From the NCBI GenBank assembly GCA_028532985.1, contig JANCIK010000003.1:320001-384000 (forward strand): a stretch of DNA of 64,000 bases, read 5' to 3'. Source of the stretch: Stropharia rugosoannulata. Lineage: Eukaryota; Basidiomycota; Agaricomycetes; Agaricales; Strophariaceae. The stretch's first letter is position 1. Each line of letters starts with the position of its first letter. Below the pieces are notes generated by a model. That model saw only the letters and a program-made list of their open reading frames with translations, was not told the origin of the DNA and ran no database searches. Positions 13,001 to 27,521 of the stretch are shown piece by piece. Made by a program: the position numbers and the translations under genes.

Positions 13001-14947
13001 AACCTTCACCCCATGGACAGTGGTACTTCATCTGAATAGAGCGCCAGGTAGGTAGGGGCGTAGACCACGTAGAAACCTTATGTTCTGCTATTTCCTTCGC
13101 TCGCGAATCGTGCAAGAGCATGAGGAAATAATGAGTCACAAGTGCCTATTGGGTCCGACCGTGTGTGTCTCATGACTGACTTTCAGGGCTTCGTCTGAAC
13201 AATAATCAACATATTCACCTGCGCATGGAATTTTGTCTCCATTAACCTTTCTTGTTCACATATTAACCCTAAGGATCTCATGTATCTTGACTTGTTCGTA
13301 TTCTTAAGCATGTTGAGACCGTTCAATAGCTGGACTGTTCAAGTAAATGAAACCAGAGCTGGTGTGCTATGTGACCTAAAACTGCCTGAAACACTGACAA
13401 ACTGACGACACAGTTTAATATAATAATCTTATCGAGTGTCATGCAGCTTGAGATCTGTTCTAGTTTGAATTACCCATGTCACAGCTAATATCCATGTCTT
13501 CCCATAGTCATAGTCGGATATTCTAAGAGTACAAATTGTTTTAGCCTCCATGTATGCCGTCCAGGTTAATCATAAACGCTTGCAAAGGCTGCTTTGGATT
13601 CATCTCACCGTGTTCTCTCCAGAGCAGTTCTGTCAGGTTTGCTTTAGTTTTAACTGTTGCAGTGCAGCTGGGTGAAGCAATCATGTACTACATGTCTTCG
13701 TATGGTGCGGTGACGTCGGAAATCAATTGATTGCTCCTATAGCATCCCGTGTTTTAGACTACCATGCACTTCTGGATGTATCGCCGAGAGAAAGTCGCTA
13801 ACTGTAGTACAAGGTTCTTCCTTCTTCAAAGAAATAGGCAAGCAGTAACTACGGCCTTTCTCCTCGTAAGTCAGCGAGAATACATTCTAATTCAATAGTG
13901 ATATCAGTTTTTTATTTAGAAGTAAAGTTGACGCGGACCTGGGTTACTCTAGCATTGAGTACTATGTCCAATGATAATGAATGAATGTCAAAATGGTATC
14001 TGCCACAATAGGTGCCCAAGCTAATGTTCAGCGTTGTGGAAAAGTGGCGTTGGAATTGTGCGTGGGTATATCTAGTACACCATGATGGGTAACTCGGCAG
14101 CCGGCAGCGGCAGAAGCTGCTCTGTACATCCGGTCACTTTCTTATTGCGCCGAGGGGTCTACCATTTACAACCAAACACGTCCTCTCTATTTACAGGCAC
14201 CAAGCTTTGAAAGATAAATGCAGACCAATGAAAACTATATCTCGTTTGCAAAGTTCTGTAGAGAGCTGCTAGCAACTCCGCGGCAGGGTATGGATCACCG
14301 AGATCTTTGAAGTCAATTAATCATCGTCACGCGTTGGGCACTCTCCTCCCGTTTCTCGTGACCACTGGGTTGCCACACTCATGTTTGCCATAACACAGAA
14401 TTCGGCCAGGTATCTTGATAATATCTTATATGCTACATATGAACATCTCTCAGAGTTATTGATGTCGAGTCATGATAGGCTGGAAGTGACACTCAATGTG
14501 CCATGTTTAAGTTAATCTGATTATAGCAAGCGTCTGGCGACAAACGAGACGCCGCTTCCGATATCTTGAATGCTTAGGATTAAATCGACATGCGCCATCC
14601 GTCCTGTAGACTGCGCGGTAACCATTTCAATTAGCTCACACACGACGTATCTAAAGCGGAATATCTCTAGTCACCGAAATTCATGTGCCGAAATGCAACA
14701 GCGATCCGCCTTCCTGATTCCGTCCACAATCATTCCTCTGCGGAGTTTAGCAGTATATAAGAGTTAAGAGTAAGATTCAGAGTACTTGAGACCTGTAGCC
14801 CTCTGCATGCAGGAAGTCATTGCTGAAAAACATAAATATATGCGCCTCACAGCCTAATTGGGATAATGATATCCCAGTTTGGGAAGAAGAAGGCCGAAAA
14901 AGGAAGTGTGACTTCACATATCACAGAAGACGTCAACCCCGACGTTG
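10062..14947. other. Gene-poor interval, 4.9 kb
   Basis: From 10.1 to 10.7 kb the DNA is GC-rich and is likely the F-box gene promoter. A TATAAATA at 10708 precedes a small frame at 10858-10983, listed separately. From about 11 to 14.9 kb the sequence becomes AT-richer, stop codons are dense in all frames, and I recognise no gene, tRNA or terminal repeat. It could be decayed transposon or ordinary intergenic DNA. Confidence 0.5.
10858..10983 (+). CDS. Doubtful small ORF downstream of a TATA box
   Basis: A 41-codon frame begins at an ATG that follows a TATAAATA element 143 bp upstream and a pyrimidine-rich leader, the usual fungal promoter arrangement. The peptide starts MATAPADPASSTQKPSARAM and ends in RVRAAC. 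The Cys is terminal and does not form a CaaX box, so a mating pheromone precursor is unlikely. It could be the first exon of an unresolved gene, a short peptide or chance. No family recognised. Confidence 0.18.
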   Translation: MATAPADPASSTQKPSARAMAHNRQNPSCLGSAMPRVRAAC

Positions 14948-14954
14948 TATAAAA
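14948..14954 (+). promoter_or_regulatory. TATA box of the PUF gene
   Basis: TATAAAA lies 56 bp before the ATG at 15010 and is followed by a C/T-rich leader (CTCCTTCTTCACTCC), as in many basidiomycete promoters. Confidence 0.5.
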
Positions 14955-15009
14955 TACGAGCATTCGCCAACTCCTTCTTCACTCCTAACCACTACATCCC
15001 CCTCAAAAA

Positions 15010-17825
15010 ATGGTCCACCCCGCCGACTCACAAACGTTTCTCAGTGGTGGCTCCGACCTCAATCCTCCCCGTTCCCGCCAGCCTTCAGGCCTCCTTGGCT
15101 CGATCTGGGCACCTCAACCCCAGCCGTCTGAGATGACATGGCCGCGCACGCTTGATTCGTTTTCAAGAGTTGCAGAGCGCGAGATAGACCAGAACACTCT
15201 CCATGATTCTCGCAATGTGCAAGCCCCCGCACAATATGTCATCAGCCGCGAAGACGTCTTTGGGTCGCCCCAGCCCCCTCAAAGTCAAAAGGCTTCGGGG
15301 CGAGAAATCGGCGCCATCGGAGATGGCAGAAAAAGAATAAGCCCTGACTACGGCGATAATGTGAGGTTACCGTTACGAACTCTCCGAAGCTCTAAAGCTC
15401 ACTATATGCTAGCATGTCGAACAGCTTCTACGTACCTTAAATCTAAACTCGCCCGGGCCCTATGGTGTCCACAAGCCGTCTCCACTCTCTACCAACGTCG
15501 AAAATGCGTCTAACTCTCCTGATTTCTCTCCTGCTTCCGTGTCATCCGCTTTGCTTACTCCTACCGATCTCTCCCCGACTGGAAGGTCCTTCGATGTCAA
15601 GTTACACTCTCCTTACGAACACTCTCGGTCTGGACATTACATATCTCAAGCTTCAATTAATTTTGAAAATAATCCTACTGTCAAAATCCAAAACCTGCCA
15701 GGCGTCAACCTGGCTACCAATCGTCAACCGCTAGTTCAGTTGAATCACACTCGCCAACAGGTTGGGGTCAATGCGTTCTATGAACCATTCACTGAGCCAT
15801 CAACTCCTGCTCAGGGCATTCAAGATCAGAATATGCGCTCTCCATCTTCTCAGGATCTGTCGCACTCGATCTATACCTCGCCTCCTCCAGCTCGTCGTAT
15901 GGATTCTGTCCGACTTCCCCACGTCGACTGGCGGTCCAGTCAGGTTGTTCCGCAGCTTCCTTTTCAACAGGCACCGGCGCATACACAGACTCAACAGATG
16001 CCTGGTACGGTCGATTGGAGAACAGCTTCCGAAAAATCCACCGGCGATTATGCTTTCAACGTCGGTCAGGAGGACTATTTGCGGTCATCGATTTTATATC
16101 AACAATCTACAGCGCAGTCTTATACTCCGCATGAAGTAAGTCATACAATACTGGCTGGATTCATGACGAGCTAATGTATGCGTCAAATTCAGCCAATTAA
16201 CTTCTTATCACTGCTTCATCCCTCTTCTTCTCCCCCCTACCATATTTTCGTTGCTCGAATTATCAAGTCGTCCGATCAGCAAGCTTCTATCTTTTTACAG
16301 CAAAAGCTAAAGGTTGCCGACCTCGAAGAACGTGCAAAGATTGTCGACGCTATCTGTGCTCGCGGCTTTGAAATGATGGCTCATCGGTAGTTATATTTTC
16401 CCTTCATATACCTCGGCTTATCTAACTTCAATCTCGCAGATTCGGTAATTGGGCAGTACAAAGATGCTTAGAAGCAGCATCGACTGCAGAAGAAAGACGG
16501 AAAATAGTCTCTTGTATGAGGTACAATCGCTTTACTATATGAAGAGTCCTACAACCTAACAATTATCTAATTTTGTTAGGGGACGTATCGTGGACTTGGC
16601 AACAAATTGCTACGGCTGCCATGTCCTTCAGAAAGCGCTTGACTGCGAAGAGGATATCCGACTCCTTATAGTGTCAGAGCTACTTCTGGGGGACCCCGCA
16701 CAGACGCTGGTCAACAAACATGCCTCGCATGTTTGGAGTAAGGTATGTATAGCTTCAATTTGGAGTGACTAGTTGATAATGCTTGAAAAAGATTATGGAG
16801 CTATCTTGGACCCCGCCTGCTCCCCCTATTTTCACTTAGTATGTATCCCATTACACACTACCCTCGTCCTGCAATCTGATTAATTTACAGTGTCAATAAA
16901 TCGCTGAAAGGGAAGTGGGCGTCGCTGGCCTGTCACGAGACGGGTTCTCTTGTGGTCCAGGTATAACCTTGACAGTCTCTCATAATAATAGAGTCTTACG
17001 CTTATTTTGTCAGCATGCTTTCGAGAACCTGGAAGCTGAAGCGAAAGACGGCATCGTCGACGAGCTTCTGAACCACGGATTCGCAGTCTTCAGCGAAGTG
17101 GCTAAGAGCCAGTGGGGTTCCTACTGCATACAGCATAGTAAGTTTTGTTTTTGAAAAAATAAGCGTAAATTCCAGCTGACTTCTTCCAAGTTCTGGAGCA
17201 CGGCTCTGAAGCACACAAAAGCATGGCCCTCGATCATCTTCTGGACGGGCTGCTGGAGTTCGCCACAAACGAGCAAGGAGCCAAGTCCGTAACAAAGGCG
17301 CTGAAGGAAGGCGGCGCAGAGACACTCGACAAAGTTGTAAGGCGTATGTGCGAACCTGCGAAAGGGTACGTTTCTAACTACCTTTGACATCTACTGAAAG
17401 GTGTCGCTGATATATACGACAACTTTCTGAAGTGCTCGCAGGGCCATGATCGTAGATTTGGCTCTTTCTGTCACAGGGAGTCAACTCATAGCTAGTGTGT
17501 TGCCAACGGTGAGCCCGTTCACTATAATTTTACTTTTTGCTGTCGTTAATTCTTCGAGTAGGCTGATAAGGATCAACGGGCGCTTCTTTATGACTGCATC
17601 CGTGGACATATCGTTACCTTGAGAGGCTGTAAAACTGGCTCAAAAGTTATTTGGCTATTGTAAGTGATATACTACACACCCACTCAAACAGAAATCCATG
17701 CTCAAAATCAAAATCGTTTGTTATTGCATATAGTGATCGAATGGTAAGTTGCCTATATGTCTAGTTAAGCGGCCATCTAACAAAGGCCGGGCGCCAATCG
17801 TTAGCGCGCATACTACGGTTACTAG
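15010..17825 (+). CDS. Pumilio (PUF) family RNA-binding protein
   Basis: Likely a cytoplasmic post-transcriptional repressor that binds mRNA 3' UTRs. The N-terminal half is long, disordered and rich in Ser/Pro/Gln. The C-terminal half is a PUF array whose helix-2 core motifs can be read in order: GNWAVQRCLE, YGCHVLQKALD, HASHVWSKIME, TGSLVVQHAFE, WGSYCIQHILE, QGAKSVTKALKE, TGSQLIASVLP, TGSKVIWLFDRM. That makes about eight repeats. Several short introns interrupt it. The last intron runs from GTAAGTTGCC to ATCGTTAG and gives the end DRM-RAYYGY; reading through it instead would add a false VSCLYV tail. I saw no RRM domain. The first two repeats carry the usual Asn/Cys...Gln recognition side chains, while the later ones do not, which suggests relaxed or unusual RNA specificity. 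Confidence 0.88.
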
Positions 17826-19070
17826 ACTTCCAATCTATCTGTCCCATGCACTTCAATTCGCGCTTCAATTCGGCTTCAATCTCAGTATTTGTTTTGGAAC
17901 TACTTACATTGATCTTCATCATTGCAACAAATAATTTATCCGCACCCAGGAGGCATAATTCGGTTATTAGACGCCAAATATCTCGCATAATCAGCATCGC
18001 AACTTTAAAGTTTACGTTCTCATCAAGTACCGAACGAATTTCGAAATCACGCATCAAAATTGAAAACGGAGTATTTCACGTACGCATCAACTACCATAAC
18101 GCTATCCATATTCAAGCAATTTGCATTCTATCGTCATGACCCTATCACCATCATCATCATCATAGTTTTCGGTACGCCTCATCTTCTCGCACGAATCTGT
18201 CACTCGTACCATCATCGTCTGTTTATCGTCGTTGATGAGTCTAGCTTTACCATTTTGCCCATCATTTCAAAACTTCTTTTGCAATATACTTGTACGATTA
18301 ACAAACTACCTAACTTTCGTTTTTGCATAGTCGCGCTCTGTTATTACTAGACAAATGAACTGCCTCATCGCCTGATTCAGAATGAGCATTATAATTTAAC
18401 GTTTGAATTCTTATCTCCAGTTAAGGGAGACTGAATTGAATATAACACTCTCAACCTAGCCGGACCCGGATGCCAGACTCCGCGTAAGATGTCGTTGTGA
18501 ACGCATTATGTATGTGGTTTCATGCATTACATGGACTAGTACATGTATAAATATGTGTCTAGGAATAAGCATGGTATTTAGTCTATTCGGTAAACGCAAA
18601 GCAAACATCCGGACTGTATTCGTGAGCACGAATCGATGTGTTGCGAGAGAATAGTCACGTCTTGACATCATAGAGAACTGAAATGCTCCCATCCTCTCAT
18701 ATACTATCGAGAGCACTGGCTCATATGAAGCACAACGGATCTTTTTCATATGGTTGTGAACATGCCCACGTCACCGTTATCTGCTCCCACAATACGTTCG
18801 CTCTTGATTCCCAATCTATATAAGGGCGAAGCGTCATCAGTTTAATCTGCAGAAATAAACAAGTATCATTAACGGCGTTTTCTCGCAAATGAGCACCGCA
18901 CTCACTCCTGTCGGCAATGTGCAACCCGACGGCAGCAGCAAACATAGACGCAAAGGTACGAGGGGGATGTGCGGCGAAAGTTGCAGCCGCCTCGGGCATA
19001 ATGCTGGCTGCCGCCAGGAATGGCAGATAGCCAGATGGCATATGTGCGTTGTTTGGAGAGAACACAAGCT
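17826..19070. other. Intergenic with a CAT microsatellite and a TATA-like element
   Basis: AT-rich spacer after the PUF gene. It contains a (CAT)n run near 18147-18164. A TATATAAGG-type element near 18818 is followed by an ATG at 18889 and a 66-codon plus-strand frame that runs antisense into the 3' end of LTO1. A minus-strand frame from ATG 19041 to 18721 (107 codons) has a hydrophobic start but no recognisable family. I treat both as unsupported. Confidence 0.4.
18147..18164. repeat. CAT/ATG trinucleotide microsatellite
   Basis: About six tandem CAT units in non-coding DNA between the PUF and LTO1 genes. A shorter similar run is near 46353-46368. Confidence 0.7.
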
Positions 19071-19751
19071 TCAGAAGCTGAGGTCCTGATTTGTCACAGG
19101 TTTTTTCACCCCAGTATTATCCAGCTTCCAAACGGGTATTGCAGAGCCCGGAGCAACGCGTTGAGATCCGACGGCGCTATCAGCCGCGTCCTCCATTTCT
19201 GTGTCCACTGTGGATTTGTCGTCCAGATCCGTAGACTCTGCCGAATACAGTCGGGGGCGCACCCCGAGCGATGCACAGAGCACCCTGTAGCGCGAACGGA
19301 TCTGGCGCAGGAGCTTGGGGAGGTCGAGCTCCGAGGACGGATCCGAGGCTGAAGGGTTTACGCGAGGGAATTGGGAGATGCCATCCAGTATGTGCCTGAT
19401 ATGCTGGAATGCGCGACTGGTCCGAAAGAAGATGATCAATGGCTCAGAACAAGATGTATTGACCCCAAGCACACGCACTCTTGTTCGCGCGATTGTTTCG
19501 TAAGGATCGCGCGCCACGTACGAGCAAAGCCTTCGTAGAAGCCCAGTTCTTCCCAGATCTCATATCCCTTTTCACGACCCAGGGCACGCCCTTCGATAAG
19601 ACCATGTATGCGTCCATGGGCATAACCATCTTCATAACCGGCATCGTAAAAACTATGCGGAGATATCTCGGTGGGATCATGAAAGCAGCATGGATCCAAC
19701 ACACCTCTGTTCTACGTGAACAAGTGATTCGAGATCGAAGTCGACATCCAT
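19071..19751 (-). CDS. LTO1: LTO1/ORAOV1 homologue (Yae1-Lto1 complex subunit)
   Basis: In yeast, Lto1 with Yae1 is an adaptor that targets the cytosolic Fe-S assembly machinery to the ABC protein Rli1/ABCE1, needed for ribosome recycling and biogenesis. Here the diagnostic Yae1_N region with its Gly-xxx spacing is clear: GYEDGYAHGRIHGLIEG followed by RALGREKGYEIWEELGFYEG. The start is ATG 19751 (MDVDFDLESLVHVEQ); a short intron then joins to SFYDAGYEDG. A second intron after GFYEGFA joins to RAFQHIRHILDGI. Its donor is uncertain because the best-looking GTACGT site gives the wrong phase; a site a few bases later restores the frame. The C-terminus carries LLRQIRSRYRVLCASLGVRPR and ends NQDLSF. 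It is head to head with the GON7-like gene, with 157 bp between start codons. Confidence 0.82.
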
Positions 19752-19908
19752 TGTGGTGTATGTCGAACTGAGGATGCGAAATATAGGTGAAAAGTAGAAA
19801 GCCAAGTCGAAGCTGGGCAGTCGCGTCTTCAGTCACTTTATTTGCCGTTGTTGTGTACAACCCCCATGAGCTCAGCGACTCGATTGACAGACCTCTGCCC
19901 TCTACATT

Positions 19909-20193
19909 ATGGCTCCAGCAACGATCAAAATTACCTATGACCTAAAACCTCCCGCGAACATTGATATTGGGGAGAAGGAAGCTAGTAAAACCCACACATT
20001 TGAAGTAAAGCCAGACAATACCGGAGGCGCCGAATTTTACACTGCTCTCAGGAAATCATTAACGGATGCAAGGAATGTGTTGGGCGATGAAATGACTGCT
20101 TGGCGCGATGTCGTCGGAAAATCCGAACTAGGCAAAGAGCCTAAACAGATCTCTGAAGATGACGAGGAGGAAGAAGAAGAAGAGCAGCTTTAG
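19909..20193 (+). CDS. GON7: Gon7-like EKC/KEOPS complex subunit
   Basis: A 94-aa single-exon acidic protein. The likely role is the small Gon7 subunit of KEOPS, which with Kae1, Bud32, Pcc1 and Cgi121 makes the t6A modification of ANN-decoding tRNAs. The sequence shows a beta-strand start (TIKITYDLKPP), the pattern THTFEVKPDN, a helix (FYTALRKSLTDARNVLGDEMTAWRD in part), and a Glu/Asp tail ending EEEEEEQL. Size, helix placement and acidic tail suit the fungal Gon7 family, but the family is poorly conserved, so the name rests on overall resemblance. It shares a 157-bp promoter region with LTO1, another translation factor. Confidence 0.62.
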   Translation: MAPATIKITYDLKPPANIDIGEKEASKTHTFEVKPDNTGGAEFYTALRKSLTDARNVLGDEMTAWRDVVGKSELGKEPKQISEDDEEEEEEEQL

Positions 20194-20312
20194 ATAAGGG
20201 TGGGTTAAGTGTTTCTTTCATGATATGCGATTGAATGTTCAGAAGGCAGTGTGGATTAGAAGTGATATATAATTTTGGGCGACTGGTAGAACAGGATACC
20301 TAGATAATCCAA

Positions 20313-23526
<3,214 letters not shown>

Positions 23527-24793
23527 TTCCCGACCATTCCTTATTTTCTTCTCTGTTACTCTAGGTTGTATCTATCTTTTTTTGTTATTCATAGCTATGT
23601 GACTTAAAGGTCGGTTTTCTTGGCTCTCTGCGTTCCCCGGTCGGTACTGATCGGCGACCAGCAGATGTTTTTAATGCAGAGTTCTTTATCCTGGCCCGAG
23701 TCTCGATAAGCACGAAGCTTCTTATCCAATCGTTCATTGACCATTTGCTACGTGTGTTTCTCCGCTTCGATGCAACAACTACGGTTGAATTGCGGGTCAA
23801 GGATGTTTAACTCAGAACTGCCTTCTGCACCGCTCATGCATGTGTGGCAATGATGCGTCTCCAAGAATACACTTTAAACTCACAAATTTCATGCCGTAGA
23901 ATATCAAGTCAAGCCGTGAACGCCACGATGGTTATTGATTCAAAAATAAGTTTAGTCAAATTTGTCCGTTTGGTGTATAGGTGGTCAGGTGAGGTTGTCA
24001 ATCAGGTTTTGGCGAAGGTCATAAGGCGGCACGGCATCGCCAAATCTACTTTGAGCCACCCTTTGTCGTCATGTTCTTCAATTTTAACCCGTCAGGCTAT
24101 TTTGCCTAAGTTCCGACAATATTCCCGGGAAGTGCGGGAGGGGTCTGCCGTTTGACCACCATGTTATTGAGGTCAGCTCTCTGATTGCCACACTTACACA
24201 TGAGCTCATGCTTTTACTTACTAAGGAATATTTTTAGACGCAATGCCATCCAGATCCTCTCACCCCCACAGCGCACATAGGCCATCATTTTCCACGGAGC
24301 TAGATCTTAGGCCCCAGGCAAAGCAGGAACATTTCTGGAACTGCTGACCATTTTGGGATTGTAAAAATATCCACTTCACGCCGCGCTCCTTCCAATTCAT
24401 GCCTTTCACTATCTGACAGTTACAATAGCATATGGACCTTATTACGACGCTTTCTCCGATCCACAACATCCGTTTTGGTTACTGGCCGAAGCACGTTATA
24501 TTTTTGACAACCCGAATGTAAATGCTGGCATTATGTGCCGGCTTTTCTCTTGGCTGTTTCCATTAGGTACAGTGTGAGCTCTTGGAGTACTTATAGCAGC
24601 TGCGGGATTGCCTGAATTATCACTATCCCCCGCTGCCTCATCCAATTTTACATCAGTCCATCCTTGGCGAATAGTTATAAACCTTGCGCCACTTCCCATT
24701 GACCGTCACTGCCTCAAGCCACTGCCCTCATCCTACACGATATACTCCACATCCGCTGCCACCTCGAACTATCCAGTCATACTATCTCCCAAA
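23527..24793. other. Intergenic, 1.3 kb
   Basis: No convincing coding region on either strand. The right end carries TTATAAA at about 24675 and a C/T-rich leader that fit the promoter of the small gene starting at 24794. Confidence 0.5.
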
Positions 24794-25235
24794 ATGTTCT
24801 CAAAATCAAAGAAATACTCTGTATGTTATGGCCACTTCCTGCATGTGCCAAGGTTACTCATACACCGCTTTTACAGCCGTCTCGCTCAAAGACCACATCG
24901 GCTGTGTACGATGGCAGAATGAGCTTCAGCTCGGACACCAGCACACTAGTCAGTACACTTCTATCATAGCCTCCGCACGCCACCGTATTAACCTTTGATC
25001 ATTACTTTACTAGCTCAGCGTTGACCTACCAAAATCCGGTCCGAAACCATACCCGAAATACGAAGATGCGCTCATAGTACGTTATTAGGGCATGCTTGAC
25101 CCAGTTCTCGGGGCTCATCTACGTTCCAACTACTAGGTAGAGATGATCGCTGAGGAGGACCAAGCCTGGGGCGCTCCACCAACGACCGCCCAAAGATGGG
25201 GGCTACCCGTATTTTCACGGAAAAGTCGCTCATAA
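24794..25235 (+). CDS. Small four-exon gene, hypothetical protein (86 aa)
   Basis: No long frame exists here, but four short in-phase exons can be joined: 24794-24820, 24877-24948, 25014-25076 and 25137-25235. Every intron starts GTNNGT-like (GTATGT, GTCAGT, GTACGT), ends ACAG or CTAG, and is 56-65 nt long, matching the other genes in the window. All junctions fall in phase 0. The product starts MFSKSKKYS, continues with a Ser/Thr-rich stretch, then LSVDLPKSGPKPYPKYEDAL, and ends in DQAWGAPPTTAQRWGLP and a basic tail. A TATA-like TTATAAA lies about 115 bp upstream. I recognise no family. The chance that four such junctions align by accident is low but not negligible; the last exon could instead be spliced further. 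Confidence 0.5.
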
Positions 25236-25646
25236 TGTCAGCCTCCATGATTCTGGACCGTTCCTCGAGTTACTAGGTGAGCACTTGCTTGTCCATTCGC
25301 CATGTATCATTATATTAACAGAATATGCAATGTAGAGCATGTCAAGCTCGTTTGTAGAGCTTGCCAGACCTTACTGGACATTGGAGAGTTGAATGCCTGC
25401 CATCCTATACCTCGCCCCCCAGTTTTTACGACAATGAAAGTCAAATATCCTGTTGTATATTATTGTAACATACTGCGCAGCATAAGCAATGCGTTAATGA
25501 AAATGGAACCACTTTAATTACCGCATACGGTATCAACGTTGGCTTAAATATCGAGCTTGTCGGAGGCATCTGTGTGACGAAAAGTACAAACAGCGTACAT
25601 GGTTGATGCATTGTGCATCGTTGTACGATGCGAAGAGCATGGAGAG
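25236..25646. other. Intergenic between convergent genes
   Basis: About 410 bp of 3' flanks. I see no gene or notable structure. Confidence 0.5.
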
Positions 25647-26866
25647 TTAACCAAACCTCTGCTTTGCTAGCTGTTGGAACATATCCATTGTGGCCTGTGA
25701 GAGACGGAATAAAAAGTTGAGTATGATTCCAGATATAGATTGACGTGCAGCACCTTCTCCTTTTCCTTATACGCAGTGGATCTCTCACGCATGGCGTTCT
25801 GTTTCTCCTCCATCTTCTGACTGAATCGTGACTTGCCCATCTCTCTTCTCGTAAGTCTAAAAACAAAAGTTTAAAAATAGACCGATGCAATACACATGGA
25901 CGCACTGTTCTCTGAAACTATCGCCGCCCCCCATGAGCGTTGACTCGTCAAGTTCTAGGCCGTCATCACCGCGCTCTCTGAATGACCTATCTCCTTCACG
26001 TTTTGCCCGTTTCTTCTCGAGCATGGCTTCTTTCCCAACAGGCTTCGGACCGACCATTTCTTCAATTCTATCTCTTGCGTCTAGCTTGTCGCGCTTTTTC
26101 TGATACGCCCGTTCCTCTTCACGCTGCTCTTTAGTTAATTCACGTGCGTACGTAAGATCTGCTGCAGATGGCATTGCAGGACCTTGTACTTTTCCAGCAC
26201 CACTTAAACGGGAACCACTGGCACTCGGACCCGTGTCATGCGCAAAAGATCCTTGTCCATACGTTGCGGCCCCAACTTCCGCTCTTGCAGCGCGTAGGTT
26301 GTCATCATCCGTGCGGCTCTTTTTTGAAGCGAAGGACCATTTATATGCGGTGTTTGTGGTCGCTGGGAGTGATCCCGGTTCGATGCCATCGTAGTATGAC
26401 CCTAGGTGAAGCATCAACACCTTCCATTCGAAACTATGACGCATGGTGATGTTTACGTGGAAGTTTTCCCCTGTTCCATGCCTTCATAGCATGTGTCATT
26501 CAATATCTTGTGGTGGTGAAGCAAAATGCATATCTCACTTTGATGAATTTCCGGAAATAACTGGTTTTTACTTAGAGTTTGGTTAGGGGAAAGAGCATGC
26601 CATGCTCACCTTCTCGCTCGGTCTCCTGAAAGGCCGTCAAAGTACTAGCACATGTTATTCAGACGCATGAACAGATTGGCGTTGGGGGAAATACACACCT
26701 TCCCCTTTTCTTCTTTCAACCACAGTCTGAACTCGTCACTCTTGAGAAAATAGTCAGATTCACTAATGGAAGTCACTCCATTGGGCAGCTCAATGCGTCT
26801 CTCTGGAGACTCAGAACGGCGCCTAGACGGCGAAGCTGACCGAGAACGAGAGCGACGTGAAGGCAT
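25647..26866 (-). CDS. RS-rich conserved nuclear protein (plant NST1-like family)
   Basis: A conserved eukaryotic family of unknown molecular role, annotated in plants as 'stress response NST1-like'; the RS head suggests a nuclear or splicing link, which is inference. ATG 26866 opens an Arg/Ser head (MPSRRSRSRSASPSRRRSES). The core then reads SESDYFLKSDEFRLWLKEEKGK, spliced to YFDGLSGDRARR and YFRKFIK, then AWNRGKLP and YYDGIEPGSLP. A charged coiled-coil-like region follows (LTKEQREEERAYQKKRDKLD). The family signature IEEMVGPKPVGKEAMLEKKRA is intact, as is DESTLMGGGDSF. The last exon gives KATMDMFQQLAKQRFG then TAA at 25647. At least five short introns interrupt it. It lies head to head with the methyltransferase gene, 655 bp apart. 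Confidence 0.78.
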
Positions 26867-27521
26867 GATACAGCAGAGGGCCTAAGACTGATGAGATGTG
26901 TTTAGAGTGCGGCAATGGCAGTCGCGCTATGCTCGGTAATGCGCAGAGCTGAGAGAAGGTTGTTGACTCATGTTTGAAATGGTTGGCAACCTGTGCTCCA
27001 GGTTTCTCAGGGCTCTTTCAGTCATCTGCTACAAGCGCCCGTCATGGCGTCCCATAGCTTTCTGCCTGCAAGACTGCCACAGGCTCAACACAGGCTCACC
27101 GATAAGAACGACGTGCACGATAGGCTTTTTCCGATATTTAGGATTATTTGTCAGCGCCTTCCGTCTCCGGGCGATCCTGAACGTGCTTTTCCGGGCTTTT
27201 TTTTTGCTGGCCCTCGCGATTTTTTAACTCCGGTCGTCTTTGTTCCTGTTCTCCAACTTGCTCTATTCGCGATGCCTGTGCTTATGCTATAGGCTGGGGT
27301 ACCAAAAGACCCTGGCCACACACCCACTAGAACTACACACAATCTAGACACTTAGACCGACGACGGACGACATACTGAATTAGAAGATACCCATCCTGGA
27401 ACCCATAGAACCCATAGAGAACTGAAGATTAAACCTAACTCGCCAACTAGAACAACTAGATTCACTAACAATTTACGAAAGCCACGCGTTGGACTTACTT
27501 TCACTGATTAATCCGTACGTT
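26867..27521. other. Divergent promoter region
   Basis: This 655-bp interval lies between the starts of the RS-rich protein and the methyltransferase. Short frames inside it (near 26970-27290) start with non-ATG or weak ATG codons and look like chance. No TATA box seen. A short poly-T run is near 27197. Confidence 0.5.

Noticed and set aside
18721..19041. 107-codon minus-strand frame starting MPSGYLPFLAAASIMP
   Set aside because: It begins 30 bp past the LTO1 stop codon on the same strand, so it most likely lies in the LTO1 3' UTR; no family or splice support.
18889..19089. 66-codon plus-strand frame after a TATATAAG element
   Set aside because: It runs antisense into the LTO1 coding end and has no recognisable domain.
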